DNA of 64,000 nucleotides from Caballeronia fortuita (GCF_001544835.2 NZ_FCNX02000010.1:62001-126000), one strand, 5' to 3'. Numbered from the stretch's first letter, positions 29,081 to 43,607 are shown. The notes: a model not told the origin generated them from the letters alone. A program made the numbers and translations.

Positions 29081-30031
29081 GTGAACGACCAGTTGCAGAA
29101 ATTCATGTTCAACGCGGCGCCGGTGCGCGGCGAGATCGTCTCATTGCGGCACACGTGGCAGGAAGTGCTCGCGCGCCGCTCGTATCCGCTGGCGGTGCGC
29201 AACGTGCTCGGCGAGATGATGGCCGCGTGCGCGTTGCTGTCGGCGAATCTCAAGTTCGACGGCACGCTCGTCATGCAGATCTACGGCGACGGCCCCGTGA
29301 AGATGCTGGTCGTGCAATGCAACTCGAACCTGTCGCTGCGCGCGACCGCCAAGCTCGCGGACGGCGTCGAAAGCGAGCTCGACGGCGAATTGTCGCTGCC
29401 CGAACTGCTGAACCGGCACGGGCGCGGCCGCTGCGTCATCACGCTCGATCCCGCCGACAAGAAACCGGGACAGCAGCCGTATCAGGGCATCGTGCCGCTG
29501 TCGGGCGAGCACGGCCCGCTCAAGTCGATGGCCGAAGTCCTCGAGCACTACATGCATCACTCGGAACAGCTCGACACGCGTCTGTGGCTCGCGGCGGACA
29601 CCGATCGCGCGGTCGGCATGCTGCTGCAAAAGCTGCCGGGCGATGGCGGCATCGTCCCGCATCCGGGCGAGCACGATTCCGATACGTGGCAGCGCGTCTG
29701 CCATCTCGGCAGCACGCTGTCGAACGAGGAATTGCTGAAGGAAGAGCCGGATACGGTGTTCAAGCGTCTCTTCTGGCAGGAGAACGTGCAGCACTTCGAG
29801 CCCGCGCCGGCGCGCTTCCAGTGCACCTGTTCGCGCGAAAAGGTGGGCGGCATGCTGAAGATGCTGGGCCGCGAGGAAGTCGACAGCGTGCTCGAAGAGC
29901 GCGGCAACGTCGAAGTGCATTGCGAGTTCTGCAATCAGCGCTACGAGTTCGACACGGTCGACGTTACGCAACTTTTTGTCGCAAACGACGTCTCACAAGG
30001 CGTGAGTCCGGCGTCGGACCAGCGTCACTGA
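29081..30031 (+). CDS. hslO: Redox-regulated chaperone Hsp33
   Basis: Hsp33 becomes an ATP-independent holdase on oxidative unfolding. The 316-aa protein has a GTG start and an N-terminal substrate-binding domain with MQIYGDGPVKMLVVQCNS. The C-terminal zinc switch is complete: CTC in FQCTCSREKV and CEFC in HCEFCNQRYEF (CxC-X~30-CxxC). It is slightly longer than E. coli Hsp33 (292 aa) at the C-terminus. Confidence 0.96.
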   Translation: MNDQLQKFMFNAAPVRGEIVSLRHTWQEVLARRSYPLAVRNVLGEMMAACALLSANLKFDGTLVMQIYGDGPVKMLVVQCNSNLSLRATAKLADGVESELDGELSLPELLNRHGRGRCVITLDPADKKPGQQPYQGIVPLSGEHGPLKSMAEVLEHYMHHSEQLDTRLWLAADTDRAVGMLLQKLPGDGGIVPHPGEHDSDTWQRVCHLGSTLSNEELLKEEPDTVFKRLFWQENVQHFEPAPARFQCTCSREKVGGMLKMLGREEVDSVLEERGNVEVHCEFCNQRYEFDTVDVTQLFVANDVSQGVSPASDQRH

Positions 30032-30184
30032 CGCGCCGCCCGAGCCTTGTCCAGCGGGGTTTCAGTGCTGTGCGCCGGCCGCGGCGAACGCGTGGCGCGC
30101 GAGTTGCGGCCTCAGTCTCACGACAGACGCCGCACGCTATGATGGGACTCCTGCACAGATGTCCGGCCCGCTGGAGGTCGCAAA

Positions 30185-30535
30185 ATGAAAACCGCAACGC
30201 TCAACTGGAAATTGCTGCCGTGTCTTGCCGCGGCCGCGCTCGTCGCCGGCTGCATGATGGATCCGCCTGGCCCGTCGCCGATCTATAGCCGCCTGCCTGA
30301 CACGGCGCCCGCGCCGCAGCAGACGCTCACGTCGCAGCAGCAGATGGAACGCTACAACGCCATCGACAAGCAGGCGTTGAACGAATCGCAACAAGCCGCC
30401 GCCGCGGGCAATGCGGCGAAGACGATGTCGCAGTTCTATGCGCCCGCGCCGGTCTCGGTGTACGGCGGCTATTCGAGCGGCGGCTGGGGCGGTCCTTACT
30501 GGGGCACCGGCGTCGGCTTCGGTACCTGGTGGTAA
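30185..30535 (+). CDS. Small lipoprotein with Gly/Tyr/Trp-rich tail
   Basis: A 116-aa protein with a lipoprotein signal (LPCLAAAALVAGC, lipobox VAGC). The mature part is Gln/Ala-rich in the middle (TSQQQMERYNAIDKQALNES) and ends in a Gly/Tyr/Trp-rich tail (GGYSSGGWGGPYWGTGVGFG). No family is recognised with certainty. A bidirectional terminator follows. It is a single-gene unit between hslO and ftsB. Confidence 0.8.
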   Translation: MKTATLNWKLLPCLAAAALVAGCMMDPPGPSPIYSRLPDTAPAPQQTLTSQQQMERYNAIDKQALNESQQAAAAGNAAKTMSQFYAPAPVSVYGGYSSGGWGGPYWGTGVGFGTWW

Positions 30536-30552
30536 TCCAGTCGCAGATGCAA

Positions 30553-30586
30553 AAATGGCGCGGTCGATGACCGCGCCATTTTTTTT
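30553..30586. terminator. Bidirectional terminator between the lipoprotein and ftsB
   Basis: A 13-bp perfect stem (AAATGGCGCGGTC / GACCGCGCCATTT) with a 3-nt loop is followed by a run of T and preceded by a run of A, so it should terminate both converging transcripts. Confidence 0.93.
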
Positions 30587-30603
30587 CGATCGAAATCCGG
30601 CCG

Positions 30604-31071
30604 TTACTGCGCCGCGCCCTGCTGTTTTTTCTTCGCTTCGGCCGCCTTGTCCTTTTGCGCCTTCTTGTCCAGCTCGCGCAACTCCTGCTTCGAGCGCGAC
30701 ACCGGATTGGGCACCACGCGCAAAGGCGCCGCCGAGACCTGCCCGCGCGTCGAGCCGTTCATGCCCGGCATGTTCGCGGAATTGACGGGCGCATTCGAAT
30801 TCGGCGAGACGAACTGTACGAACACCTCGCTGTCCTTCACCATCCCCATTTCGTAGCGCGCGCGCTCTTCCACGGCGGCGGTGCCGTTTTGCAGATCCTG
30901 CACTTCACCTTGCACGCGTTCGTTGCGCAGTCGCAGGTTGGTGTTCTTCTCCGCCTGCTGCGCGAGCTGCTGCTGCAATTCATGCACGCGCAGCCAGCCG
31001 CCGTGCCCCCACCAGAGCGGGTATTGGATCAGCACCAGCAACAAGACCAGAACGACAGTTACGAGCCGCAT
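30604..31071 (-). CDS. ftsB: Cell division protein FtsB
   Basis: Bitopic divisome protein that links FtsL and FtsQ. The 155-aa product has a membrane helix at the N-terminus ([19 protein letters not shown]) and a coiled coil ([20 protein letters not shown]) ending in a conserved [11 protein letters not shown] segment. It is longer than E. coli FtsB (103 aa) by a C-terminal Lys/Ala-rich tail. It lies downstream of eno, the usual order in betaproteobacteria. Confidence 0.9.
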   Translation of the reverse strand: MRLVTVVLVLLLVLIQYPLWWGHGGWLRVHELQQQLAQQAEKNTNLRLRNERVQGEVQDLQNGTAAVEERARYEMGMVKDSEVFVQFVSPNSNAPVNSANMPGMNGSTRGQVSAAPLRVVPNPVSRSKQELRELDKKAQKDKAAEAKKKQQGAAQ

Positions 31072-31185
31072 TCACGTAGCCGAAATAAGCGCCGCCCGGC
31101 GACGAACATGCCGTGGGCGGCGGGCTTCAAAATATGACGCTTCGATCAGCACCAAGCGTCCTTATCGACTAAAGCGGCAAAAGCT

Positions 31186-32499
<1,314 letters not shown>

Positions 32500-32714
32500 T
32501 CAGTCACAACGAAACGCGCCGCCTGCTTTTACACTTCGATACACGCTGCGCACGCGCTAAGACAGGCTTCGCTTCGACCGTCCCGATGCGCGCCGGCTGC
32601 GGTGCCGGCGCGACAAAGCGGACGTTGCGGATAAGCGACCCGCCCGGTGACCCGCTTTCGCAACACGGGCGCCGATCATGACGCCCGTGCCGTACTGCGT
32701 TCTGCCGCGCCCGC

Positions 32715-35347
<2,633 letters not shown>

Positions 35348-35415
35348 TCAGCGTCATTTTTGCGGAACGTGCCACCGTTCGTTCGTCAAGCCCCGCGCGC
35401 GTGGTTGCGCCCCTT

Positions 35416-36237
35416 TCAGCGCCGCGTGCGCATCGTTTCCAGCAGGCGCTGAATGGCGCGCGCGGTGTCGATCGGGCGCTCCATCGGAAAGAGATGGCTG
35501 CCTTCCATCTTTTCGATGCGCTTGTCCACGATGCGCCGCGTGAAGCCGAGTCCCACCTGCCGCACCTCGCGCGAATGTGTCCCCGCGATGAACGCGACCG
35601 GCACCGGCGCGCCGCGAGCGAGCCGCGCGCCGAGCGTATGCGGAAGCGTGCGATAGATCAGATATTCGACGTGGCGATCGAAGACGAGCGCGCGCGCGCC
35701 GTTCGCGTGACTCTGCGGCATGCCGAAGTCGATATAGTCGGACAGCATGCGCTCGTCCCAGCGCGCGAACGCGGGTTTCGACACGAAATGCCGCCACGCC
35801 TCGTCGCGGCTCGCCCAATGCGTGCGGCGCTTCTTCGTCGCGGCGGCGGGCGAAAGACGTTCGTCGAGCCCGGTCCATTGCGTGATGCGCAGAAGATTGC
35901 TCTTCCAGCCCGCGATGATCGGCGAATCGAGCATCACGACGCCTTTCACCCATTCGGGGCGCTTGAGCGCCGCCATCATCGACAGATAGCCGCCGAGCGA
36001 ATGCCCGACGAGCCACACCTTCGGATGATCGCCGCCGGCGTCGCGCCGATAGCGGCTCATGTCGTCGATGAGCTGATCGACGAGATACGGCCAGTCGCGC
36101 GTCACCGGAAAGCGCGCGTCATGACCGATGCGCTCGATGGCGCGAACTTCGTAGTCGTCGGCGAGTTCCGCGAAGATCGTGCGATAGGTCGATGCGGGAA
36201 AGCCGTTCGCGTGCGAGAAGTGGATGATGTCTTTCAA
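35416..36237 (-). CDS. Alpha/beta hydrolase
   Basis: A 273-aa alpha/beta hydrolase with HFSHANGFPASTYRT as the oxyanion loop, GHSLGGYLSM as the nucleophile elbow (Ser), and HLFPMERP carrying the likely catalytic His. The acid may be the Asp of IAGTHSREVRQVG region or nearby, which I cannot fix. It lies 25 nt downstream of comEC on the same strand. No signal peptide. Substrate unknown. Confidence 0.85.
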   Translation of the reverse strand: MKDIIHFSHANGFPASTYRTIFAELADDYEVRAIERIGHDARFPVTRDWPYLVDQLIDDMSRYRRDAGGDHPKVWLVGHSLGGYLSMMAALKRPEWVKGVVMLDSPIIAGWKSNLLRITQWTGLDERLSPAAATKKRRTHWASRDEAWRHFVSKPAFARWDERMLSDYIDFGMPQSHANGARALVFDRHVEYLIYRTLPHTLGARLARGAPVPVAFIAGTHSREVRQVGLGFTRRIVDKRIEKMEGSHLFPMERPIDTARAIQRLLETMRTRR

Positions 36238-36262
36238 GACGGTCTCTTGTTATTTGCTTCCT

Positions 36263-38794
36263 TCAACGCGCCATCCAGTAGCGCGCATGGCTTTGCCGAT
36301 AGCGCTCGAACGTGATCCGCGAACCGATTTCGATACGCGCGGCGCCGTCTTCGTCGCTGCGCGACAGCACGATGTCGCGCATCCGGTAACGCGCGAAAAC
36401 GGTCGGATGCGGATGGTGAAAACGGTTGCGATAGCCTACCTGAAATATCGCCGCGGACGGTCCGACGGAATCGAGGAAAGGCTCGGTCGACGAAGTGCGG
36501 CTGCCGTGGTGCGGCACGATCAGGACATCGGCGCGCAGTGCGTTTGCATCGCGCGCGATCAGCATGCGTTCGACGTCCGCTTCGATATCCGCCGCGAAAA
36601 GCGCCGAGCGCCCCGCCGCGTTCGTCACCTTGAGCACGCACGATTGATGGTTCGGCTTGCCCGCGAGCGGCCCGGGTTCCGGCCAGAGCATGCGGAACTC
36701 GACGCCGTCCCAGTTCCAGCGCTGTCCGGCTGCGCAACGCAGCGCGCTCGCGCCGCGCGTGCGCGCATCGGACCACAACGCGTCTTGCGGCGGCAGCGAC
36801 GCGAGCAGTTGACGCACGGCGATCGATTGCAGCACCGCAGGCGCGCCGCCCGCGTGATCGGAATCCGAATGGCTGACGACGAGCGCATCTAGCGCGCGCA
36901 CGCCCGCCGCCTGCAAGTACGGAACGACGATGCGCTCGCCCGCGTGCGTCGATTCGGGTCCGGGACCGGCATCGAATAGCAGCGCATGTCGCGCGGTTTC
37001 GACGACGAGCGCCGAACCTTGCCCGATATCGAGCGCGGTAACGCGAAACGCGCCGGCAGGCACGGGATGCAACGCGGGCGCGAGCAGCGGCAGCCATGTC
37101 AGCGGCGCGGCCCAGCGCAACGGCCAGCCGCGCGGCGCGAGCGCCCAAGCCACGCCGACGCATGCCGCCGCAAGCGCGAACGCGCCCGGCCGGGGCAACA
37201 GCCAAAGCGACGATGGCGCGGCATCGGCGAGGCGCGCGAGCACGTCGCAGAGCACGGACAGCGCGGCGTGCGCGAGCCGCAGCACGGGCGCATCGAGCGG
37301 CGCGGGAAGCAGAAGGCCCGCGAGGGTCGCGGGCGTCACGAGCGCGCTGATCCACGGAATCGCGAACGCATTCGCTAGCGGGCCGAGCAGCGGAATCTGC
37401 GAGAACCAGTAGACGGTAAGAGGCGCGAGCGCGATCGTCATCGCGTACTGCACGCGCGCACCCGACGCCGCGCGACGCCTTGCACGAGCGCCGAAGCGTG
37501 CGACCGTGCGTGCGATGGTGCGTGCGATGTTGCGTGAAGCAAGTGCCAGCGGCCGGCGCTCGATCACGCTTTGCGGACGCTGCCCGACTTCGCTCGGATC
37601 GGCGCGATCCCATTGATCGAGGTCGTCGTCATCGTCCGGCTGCACGCGAGATTCGACTCGCCCCGCTGCCGCCATCGCATGGAGAATCGCCGCGACCGCG
37701 CAGAACGACAGCCAGAATCCCGCCGATGTGACCGCCCACGGATCGCCGATCAGCACGAACGCGAGCGCCCAGAGCAGCACGAGCGACGACGACGGCCGCC
37801 GTCCACCGAGAAACGCGAGCGCCACGATCAGCAGCATCCAGAGCGTGCGTTGCGCGGGCACGTTGAATCCGGCGAGCGCGGCATAGCAGGCGGCGCACGC
37901 GAGGGCTGCGCACGCTGCCATCTTGGGCGTCGACACGATCAACGGCGCACTCACGCCGCGCACGCGCACGCGCCGCCACACGAAGCCGGCGATCAGCGCC
38001 GCCAGCCCGGCGACAAAGCCGATATGCAAGCCCGATATCGCGACGAGATGACTCGTGCCGGTCGCGCGCATGACGGCCCAGTCGGCCTCGCTGACGGCGT
38101 CCTGCGCGCCCACCGCGAGCGCGACGACGATCCCGCGTTGCGGCGCATCCGCGAGCACGGTCTCGATGCGATCGCGAAAGCGCGCCCGCAGACGATCGAT
38201 CATCAATCGCGGACCCGACGCATCGGCGTGCAAACGATGCGGCGCACGCGCTGTCGACACATACCCCGTCGCGCGGATGCCGCGTTCGAGCAGCGTCGCT
38301 TCGGCATCGCGCAGACCGAAGTTCGCATTCGCATGCGGACGCTTGAGGCGCGCGGTCAGCGTCCATCGCTCGCCTGCAAGAAGGCGCGGCGCGACCTCGC
38401 CGGCTATCCACGACAATCGCACGAGGCGCGGAAAATCGCGCAGTCCCGCGCCGTTCGCTTCGACTTCGAAGAGAATGCGCGCGCCATCGGGCGCTTGTTG
38501 CGGCAGTCCGCGCACGAAGCCCGTCAGTTCGATATCGCGCTGCTCGTATTCGACGGGCAACTGCTCGCGCAAACGCACTTCGGCGCGCATTGCCGCATAT
38601 GCGAAACCCAGCGCGCAGGCCGCGACCGCGAAGCTCGCCACACGCACGCCAGGCACGCGCGGCTTCTTCACGCCGAGCATCGTCGCGATGGCGAATGCCG
38701 CGCCGCACGCGCACCACACGATCGCGCCCGGCAAGCGAACCTGCTGCTGCAACCACACCACGCCCAACGCAAATCCCAGCAGAATCGCCCGCAC
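36263..38794 (-). CDS. comEC: DNA internalisation protein ComEC/Rec2
   Basis: Inner-membrane channel for the uptake of single-stranded DNA in natural transformation. The 843-aa protein has the three usual parts: an N-terminal membrane/OB-like region with DUF4131 (residues ~20-180), a competence domain with about 8 more helices containing GTSHLVAISGLHIGFVAGL (~225-520), and a C-terminal MBL domain with LLFDAGPGPES and VVSHSDSDHAGG (~590-800). Intact zinc-type motifs suggest that the MBL nuclease is active. The gene lies between tatD and a hydrolase. Confidence 0.92.
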   Translation of the reverse strand: MRAILLGFALGVVWLQQQVRLPGAIVWCACGAAFAIATMLGVKKPRVPGVRVASFAVAACALGFAYAAMRAEVRLREQLPVEYEQRDIELTGFVRGLPQQAPDGARILFEVEANGAGLRDFPRLVRLSWIAGEVAPRLLAGERWTLTARLKRPHANANFGLRDAEATLLERGIRATGYVSTARAPHRLHADASGPRLMIDRLRARFRDRIETVLADAPQRGIVVALAVGAQDAVSEADWAVMRATGTSHLVAISGLHIGFVAGLAALIAGFVWRRVRVRGVSAPLIVSTPKMAACAALACAACYAALAGFNVPAQRTLWMLLIVALAFLGGRRPSSSLVLLWALAFVLIGDPWAVTSAGFWLSFCAVAAILHAMAAAGRVESRVQPDDDDDLDQWDRADPSEVGQRPQSVIERRPLALASRNIARTIARTVARFGARARRRAASGARVQYAMTIALAPLTVYWFSQIPLLGPLANAFAIPWISALVTPATLAGLLLPAPLDAPVLRLAHAALSVLCDVLARLADAAPSSLWLLPRPGAFALAAACVGVAWALAPRGWPLRWAAPLTWLPLLAPALHPVPAGAFRVTALDIGQGSALVVETARHALLFDAGPGPESTHAGERIVVPYLQAAGVRALDALVVSHSDSDHAGGAPAVLQSIAVRQLLASLPPQDALWSDARTRGASALRCAAGQRWNWDGVEFRMLWPEPGPLAGKPNHQSCVLKVTNAAGRSALFAADIEADVERMLIARDANALRADVLIVPHHGSRTSSTEPFLDSVGPSAAIFQVGYRNRFHHPHPTVFARYRMRDIVLSRSDEDGAARIEIGSRITFERYRQSHARYWMAR

Positions 38795-38855
38795 GTCTTC
38801 CCTCTTCGTTCTTCGTCACGACGAACGCATGCAGCCGATGCGTCCATCGAAACGA

Positions 38856-39644
38856 TTATGAAGAGGCGAGCGCGAGCCGTGGGAGCGCAGCGTGAGCGTT
38901 AGCCGTTGTGCCTAGGGAAAGCGTGTTTTCGTCGATGCCGCGAAGTTGCGCGAGCACCTGCGCGATGCGCGCGACCTGATCCGGCGAGTTGCGTTGCTTG
39001 TAGCGCCAGGATGGCGCGATATCGGGCGCATCGGTTTCGAGCACGATCGCATCGAGCGGAAGTTCGGCCGCGAGCCGGCGAATCTGCCGCGCGCGCTCGA
39101 ACGTGAGATTGCCGCCGAAACCCAGATGCATGCCTTGCGCGATGAATGCTTCGGCCTGCTGAAAACTGCCGTTGAACGCGTGTGCGATGCCGCAGTGAAT
39201 GTCGTGCACGCGCAGGCCCTTCAGCACCTTGTCCTGCGACTTGCGCACGTGGCAGATGACCGGCAGGCCGAACTCGCGCGCGAGCTTCAATTGCTCGTTG
39301 TAGAAGAACTGCTGGCGCGCGTCGTCGAGCGTCGGCACGAAATAATCCAGCCCGATTTCGCCGATGCCCACGAATCGCGGATCGTCCATGCTTGCTGCGA
39401 TCTGCTCGCGCAGCACGCGCAAGTCGTCGTCCTGCGCGCCCGGCGTGAAGAGCGGATGAATGCCCAGTGCATACGCGCCGCCTTCGATGCGATGCGCGAG
39501 CGCGCGCACCGTGTCGAAGTTGAAGCGCCCGACGCCCGGAATGACGATGCGCGTCACATGCGCATCGCGCGCGGCGTCGGCGACGGCGTCACGGTCGCCA
39601 TCGAACTCGCCGGCATCGAGATGACAGTGCGTATCGATCCACAT
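38856..39644 (-). CDS. TatD family metal-dependent hydrolase
   Basis: A 262-aa TIM-barrel protein of the TatD deoxyribonuclease family. Metal-ligand motifs are WIDTHCHLDAGEF (HxH), FVGIGEIGLDYF, LPVICHVRKSQDK, GIAHAFNGSF and IVLETDAPDI. E. coli TatD is a 3'-5' exonuclease; the physiological role of this member is not known. It is placed between lolD and comEC. Confidence 0.93.
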   Translation of the reverse strand: MWIDTHCHLDAGEFDGDRDAVADAARDAHVTRIVIPGVGRFNFDTVRALAHRIEGGAYALGIHPLFTPGAQDDDLRVLREQIAASMDDPRFVGIGEIGLDYFVPTLDDARQQFFYNEQLKLAREFGLPVICHVRKSQDKVLKGLRVHDIHCGIAHAFNGSFQQAEAFIAQGMHLGFGGNLTFERARQIRRLAAELPLDAIVLETDAPDIAPSWRYKQRNSPDQVARIAQVLAQLRGIDENTLSLGTTANAHAALPRLALASS

Positions 39645-39665
39645 GACGCCTCCGGGCGCAACGCG

Positions 39666-40379
39666 TTAGACCGGCACGGGCGGCTCTTCGTGCAGCACGC
39701 CGTCGCGCAGGCGCATGATGCGGTCGCAGCGCGCGGCGAGATCGGGATCGTGCGTGACGATCACGAAGCTCGTCTCGAGCGTCTGCGACAGCTCCAGCAT
39801 CAGGTTGAAGACGGTGTCGGCGGTGCCGCCGTCGAGATTGCCGGTGGGTTCGTCGGCGAGCACGCACGCGGGATGCGTGACGAGCGCGCGCGCGATCGCC
39901 ACGCGCTGCCGCTCGCCGCCCGACAATTCGCCCGGCCGATGCTTCGCGCGATGCCCGATGCCCACGCGCTCCAGCATCGCCTGCGCTTCCTTGCGCGCGG
40001 CCTCTTCCGGCATGCGCCGGATGCGCAGCGGCATCGCGACGTTATCGAGCGCCGTGAACTCCGGCAGCAGATGATGGAACTGATAGACGAAGCCGAGCGC
40101 GCGATTGCGCAGCTCGTTGCGCTCCTTTTCCTTCAACTGCGTGAACGGCTTGCCGAGCAGCGAAACCTTGCCCGCGCTCGGTTCGTCGAGGCCGCCGAGC
40201 ACATGCAGTAGCGTGCTCTTGCCCGAGCCCGACGCGCCGACGATGGCGAGCTTCTCGCCCTTTCTCACGTCGAGTTGAGCGTTGTTGAGCACCTGCACGT
40301 TGAAGCCGCCCTGCACGAACGTCTTCGAAATCGCCGATGCCCGCAGCACGATGTTGTCGGCCGGAATCAGATCACTCAT
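39666..40379 (-). CDS. lolD: Lipoprotein-releasing system ATPase LolD
   Basis: ATPase of the ABC system that extracts outer-membrane lipoproteins from the inner membrane. The 237-aa protein has Walker [13 protein letters not shown], signature [15 protein letters not shown], Walker [10 protein letters not shown] and the H-loop in [11 protein letters not shown]. It overlaps lolC by 8 bp, so the two are coupled. Confidence 0.95.
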   Translation of the reverse strand: MSDLIPADNIVLRASAISKTFVQGGFNVQVLNNAQLDVRKGEKLAIVGASGSGKSTLLHVLGGLDEPSAGKVSLLGKPFTQLKEKERNELRNRALGFVYQFHHLLPEFTALDNVAMPLRIRRMPEEAARKEAQAMLERVGIGHRAKHRPGELSGGERQRVAIARALVTHPACVLADEPTGNLDGGTADTVFNLMLELSQTLETSFVIVTHDPDLAARCDRIMRLRDGVLHEEPPVPV

Positions 40380-41625
40380 AGCGCAGCGCCTCCGCCGGAC
40401 GAACCTTCGCGCCGCGCCAGCTCGGATAGAGCGTCGCGAGCGACGACAACACGAACGCGATCACGCCGATCCTGGCAACATCGCCCGGCACGAGCTCCGA
40501 TGGCAGCTCGCTGATGAAATACACCGACGACGGCAGGAACTGCACGTTGAAGAGATGTTCGATCATCGGCACGAGCCACGGGATGCTCCACGCGATCAGG
40601 CAGCCGAGCGTGACGCCCAGCGCCGTGCCGATGAAGCCGATCGTCACGCCCTGCACGACGAAGATCTTCATGATCGAGCCCGGCTGCGCGCCGAGCGTGC
40701 GCAGGATGGCGATATCGGCCTGCTTGTCGGTGACGGTCATCACGAGCGACGACACCAGATTGAACGCCGCCACCGCGATGATCAGCGTGAGGATGATGAA
40801 CATCATGCGCTTCTCGATCTGCACGGCGGAGAACCACGTCTTGTTCTGCTGCGTCCAGTCGCGGATATAAAGATCGCCGGAGAGCGTGCGGGCCAGTTGC
40901 CGCGCGACTTCCGGCGCGCGCTGCATGTCTTTCAGGCGCAGGCGCACGCCGGTCGGCGCAGGCAGGCGAAAGAGCGCCTGAGCGTCCTTGATCTCGATGA
41001 GCGCGAGCGTCGAGTCGTACTCGTAGTGCCCCGACTCGAAGATGCCGACCACGGTGAACTGCTTGAGGCGCGGCATCATCCCGGCGGGCGTGATGGTGCC
41101 TTCGGGCGCGACGAGCGTGATCTTGTCGCCATCCATCACGCCGAGATTGGCCGCGAGATCCTTGCCGAGCACGATGCCGAATTCGCCCGGCTTCAGGTCC
41201 GTGAGCTTGCCCGCGCGCATTTCGCGGCCGATGTCCGATACTTCCGGCTCGAGCGACGGCTCCACGCCGCGCAGCGCGACGCCGCTGACGGCGCCCTGGC
41301 GCGTGAGCAGCGCCTGCGCTTCGACGTAAGGCGCCGCGCCGATCACTTCGGGATTGCGCTTCGCTTCCTGCGCGGTCAGTTGCCAGTTGGGCATGGAGCC
41401 CGTCGGCGAGAAGATTTCGACGTGCGCGAGCACCGACAGCATGCGGTCGCGCACTTCCTTCTGGAAGCCGTTCATGACCGACAGCACGACGATCAGCGCC
41501 GCGACGCCGAGCGCGATGCCCGCCATCGACACGAGCGCGATGAAGGAGATGAAACCGTTGCCTGTGGTGCGTTTGCTGGCGCGTGTGTAGCGCCAGCCGA
41601 TCTGCCATTCGTACGGAAGTTTCAA
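40372..41625 (-). CDS. lolC: Lipoprotein-releasing system permease LolC/LolE family
   Basis: A 417-aa FtsX-type permease with four membrane helices: one near residues 25-50 ([20 protein letters not shown]), three at the C-terminus, and a large periplasmic domain between. I chose a TTG start (41625) with AGGAA 5-6 nt upstream; family members begin [15 protein letters not shown]. Only one permease gene accompanies lolD here, instead of the lolC-lolE pair of E. coli, so it probably forms a homodimer (LolF-like arrangement) unless a second gene lies elsewhere. Confidence 0.92.
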   Translation of the reverse strand: MKLPYEWQIGWRYTRASKRTTGNGFISFIALVSMAGIALGVAALIVVLSVMNGFQKEVRDRMLSVLAHVEIFSPTGSMPNWQLTAQEAKRNPEVIGAAPYVEAQALLTRQGAVSGVALRGVEPSLEPEVSDIGREMRAGKLTDLKPGEFGIVLGKDLAANLGVMDGDKITLVAPEGTITPAGMMPRLKQFTVVGIFESGHYEYDSTLALIEIKDAQALFRLPAPTGVRLRLKDMQRAPEVARQLARTLSGDLYIRDWTQQNKTWFSAVQIEKRMMFIILTLIIAVAAFNLVSSLVMTVTDKQADIAILRTLGAQPGSIMKIFVVQGVTIGFIGTALGVTLGCLIAWSIPWLVPMIEHLFNVQFLPSSVYFISELPSELVPGDVARIGVIAFVLSSLATLYPSWRGAKVRPAEALRYE

Positions 41626-41738
41626 GCGATTCCTTTTCTGCTGCTGTTCCAGCGTTGTTGAGTCCCGGTGACGCAAATTTGCGAAAGTTTGCCATACATG
41701 GCGCGGACGGGACGGTTACACACGCGACAAAGCCACGC

Positions 41739-43607
41739 TCAGCGCAGCGTTACGCGGCACCATTGATAAACGGTCGCACCTTGGCCAACTCCGGCGCGGT
41801 GTTGCTCGCACGACGCCGTATCGAGCGCGAAGCCGTAGCGCGCGAATGCCGGGGCCGCGCGCTCGGCGAGAAAGCGGTTCTCGGCGCCGACGTCGCGGAC
41901 GTCGTCGGCGCGCAGATCGAGGTGGCAGCGTTTTGCGCTGTCGGCGCCGGTGTCGGCGTCATCGTGATAGCTCGCGCGCAGGCGCAGATGATCCACGGTC
42001 CAGCGCAGTGCGCCGCAGCCTCGCGCACCGGAGGTCAGGCCGAGACTGCCGAGCATCGCGTTCGTGCGCGCGATGGTTTCGGTTCTGCCGTTAAAGCTTC
42101 CGTCGATGAGCGCGAATGCCGGACCGCCGCGCGTGCGCACCATGTCGCGCACGCGTTCGTCGAACGCCGGGCTGCGCGGAAAACTGCTGTCGATCTGCGT
42201 GAACGCGACATCGACCGGAAATCGCGTCGCGAGCCACGCCCAGGCGCTGCCCTCGCTGTAAATGATGGCGGTGGTGTGCGCGGGCTCGGCGAGCGCCGGC
42301 AGTTCGGCGTGGTAGAGCGGATCGGCCCAGCCTTCGTGTCCCCAACTGCGCACGCCGCTCGCGACCGTGACCACGACCGCGCCGCCGATCAGCCAGCACG
42401 CCACGCGCCGCGCCCGCCGATAGTCGAAAAGCCGCTGCAACAGCACGAAAGTGACGATGGGCGTGAGCACTTCGATCGCGACGACGTATCGGTAGATGCT
42501 GAAGCCCTTCATCCACAAGACATAGCCGAGCGCGACGAACACGACGACGAAGCGCGCGCGCGCGTCCAGGCGCGCGATGCCGCGTCCGCGCAGCTTCCCG
42601 ATCGCGCAGGCCGCGACCCAGATCCAGAAGACGGCGTAGAGAACGGGCCAGACGATCTCGCGCACCGGCGATTCGCCGACGCGTCTGGGATCGGCCGCGA
42701 TCACGAACGGCCACAGCACGGTTTCGGGCAGATTGCGCGGCAGCCAGCGCATGTCGCCGTTGAGCGGCACCGTCAGCGGATTGGGAAACCACTTCGCGAA
42801 CAGCGGAAAGAACGGGTTGCCGAACGACTGCCACATATGCAACAGCCAGTAGCCGCCCGTCACCGCGTATCCGGCGAGCGAGCCCGCGCCGAAAACGAAC
42901 GCGAGCCGCACGCGCGCGCCGAGCGACGCGGGATAACTCAGAAGCGCCGCGCACAGCGCCACGGCGAAAATCGCGTTGGTGAGCTTGAATCCGACGCCGA
43001 GTCCGCACACGAAGCCGCAGCCCGCGACGACGAGCCCGTCACGCAGCCGCGCCGACGACAGCCTCGTCCAGTTGACGAGCAAAAGAAGCAGGCTCGCGAG
43101 AATGAGGAGCGACGTCGTGTCGTCGCCCATCGAGTTGCCGAGGCCTGTCAGAAAGCTCGGGCTCAGCACGCCCGCGAGCGCGAGCAGCAGCGGCACCCGA
43201 TTCGCGTCTTCGTCGGCTCTGCCGGGAACGGCGAGCCGCGCCACATGGAACAACAGCACGAACACGAGACCGTGCAGCGCGCCCATTGCAAAGCCGACGA
43301 CCCGCGAAGGGAGATGCGTATTCAGCCAGTACAGCCCGACATCGAGCATCGGATTGAAGAACGACTGCATGCCCGCCGGCGCGAGATCGATCGCGAGCTT
43401 GCCGTTCAGCCACGCGAACGGGTTGTAGAGGTGGTAGTTGAAAAGATCCCAGTTGGCGTCCGCGCCGAGCAGGAGCGAATAGAGGCCGAAAAACAGTGGC
43501 GCGAGGACGAGCGCCAGCGCGCGCGTGCGCGGTGCATTGAGGTCGACGGACTTCAGTCGCGTCACCATCCGCGACGATGACGCGGCGGGTATATCGGATG
43601 TCCGCAT
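41739..43607 (-). CDS. Large multi-spanning membrane protein, GT-C-like, unknown function
   Basis: A 622-aa protein with about 10-12 hydrophobic segments (for example RALALVLAPLFFGLYSLLLG, ALHGLVFVLLFHVARLAV and VTFVLLQRLF) followed by a soluble C-terminal domain of ~170 residues. The early acidic motif in LLGADANWDLFNYHLYNPFA resembles the DxD/ED loops of GT-C glycosyltransferases that use polyprenyl-phosphate sugars; this is a resemblance, not an identification. The start MRTSDIP is chosen; MAAFSNLH 12 codons upstream and MVTRLKS downstream are alternatives. It is divergent from the next gene. Confidence 0.75.
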   Translation of the reverse strand: MRTSDIPAASSSRMVTRLKSVDLNAPRTRALALVLAPLFFGLYSLLLGADANWDLFNYHLYNPFAWLNGKLAIDLAPAGMQSFFNPMLDVGLYWLNTHLPSRVVGFAMGALHGLVFVLLFHVARLAVPGRADEDANRVPLLLALAGVLSPSFLTGLGNSMGDDTTSLLILASLLLLLVNWTRLSSARLRDGLVVAGCGFVCGLGVGFKLTNAIFAVALCAALLSYPASLGARVRLAFVFGAGSLAGYAVTGGYWLLHMWQSFGNPFFPLFAKWFPNPLTVPLNGDMRWLPRNLPETVLWPFVIAADPRRVGESPVREIVWPVLYAVFWIWVAACAIGKLRGRGIARLDARARFVVVFVALGYVLWMKGFSIYRYVVAIEVLTPIVTFVLLQRLFDYRRARRVACWLIGGAVVVTVASGVRSWGHEGWADPLYHAELPALAEPAHTTAIIYSEGSAWAWLATRFPVDVAFTQIDSSFPRSPAFDERVRDMVRTRGGPAFALIDGSFNGRTETIARTNAMLGSLGLTSGARGCGALRWTVDHLRLRASYHDDADTGADSAKRCHLDLRADDVRDVGAENRFLAERAAPAFARYGFALDTASCEQHRAGVGQGATVYQWCRVTLR

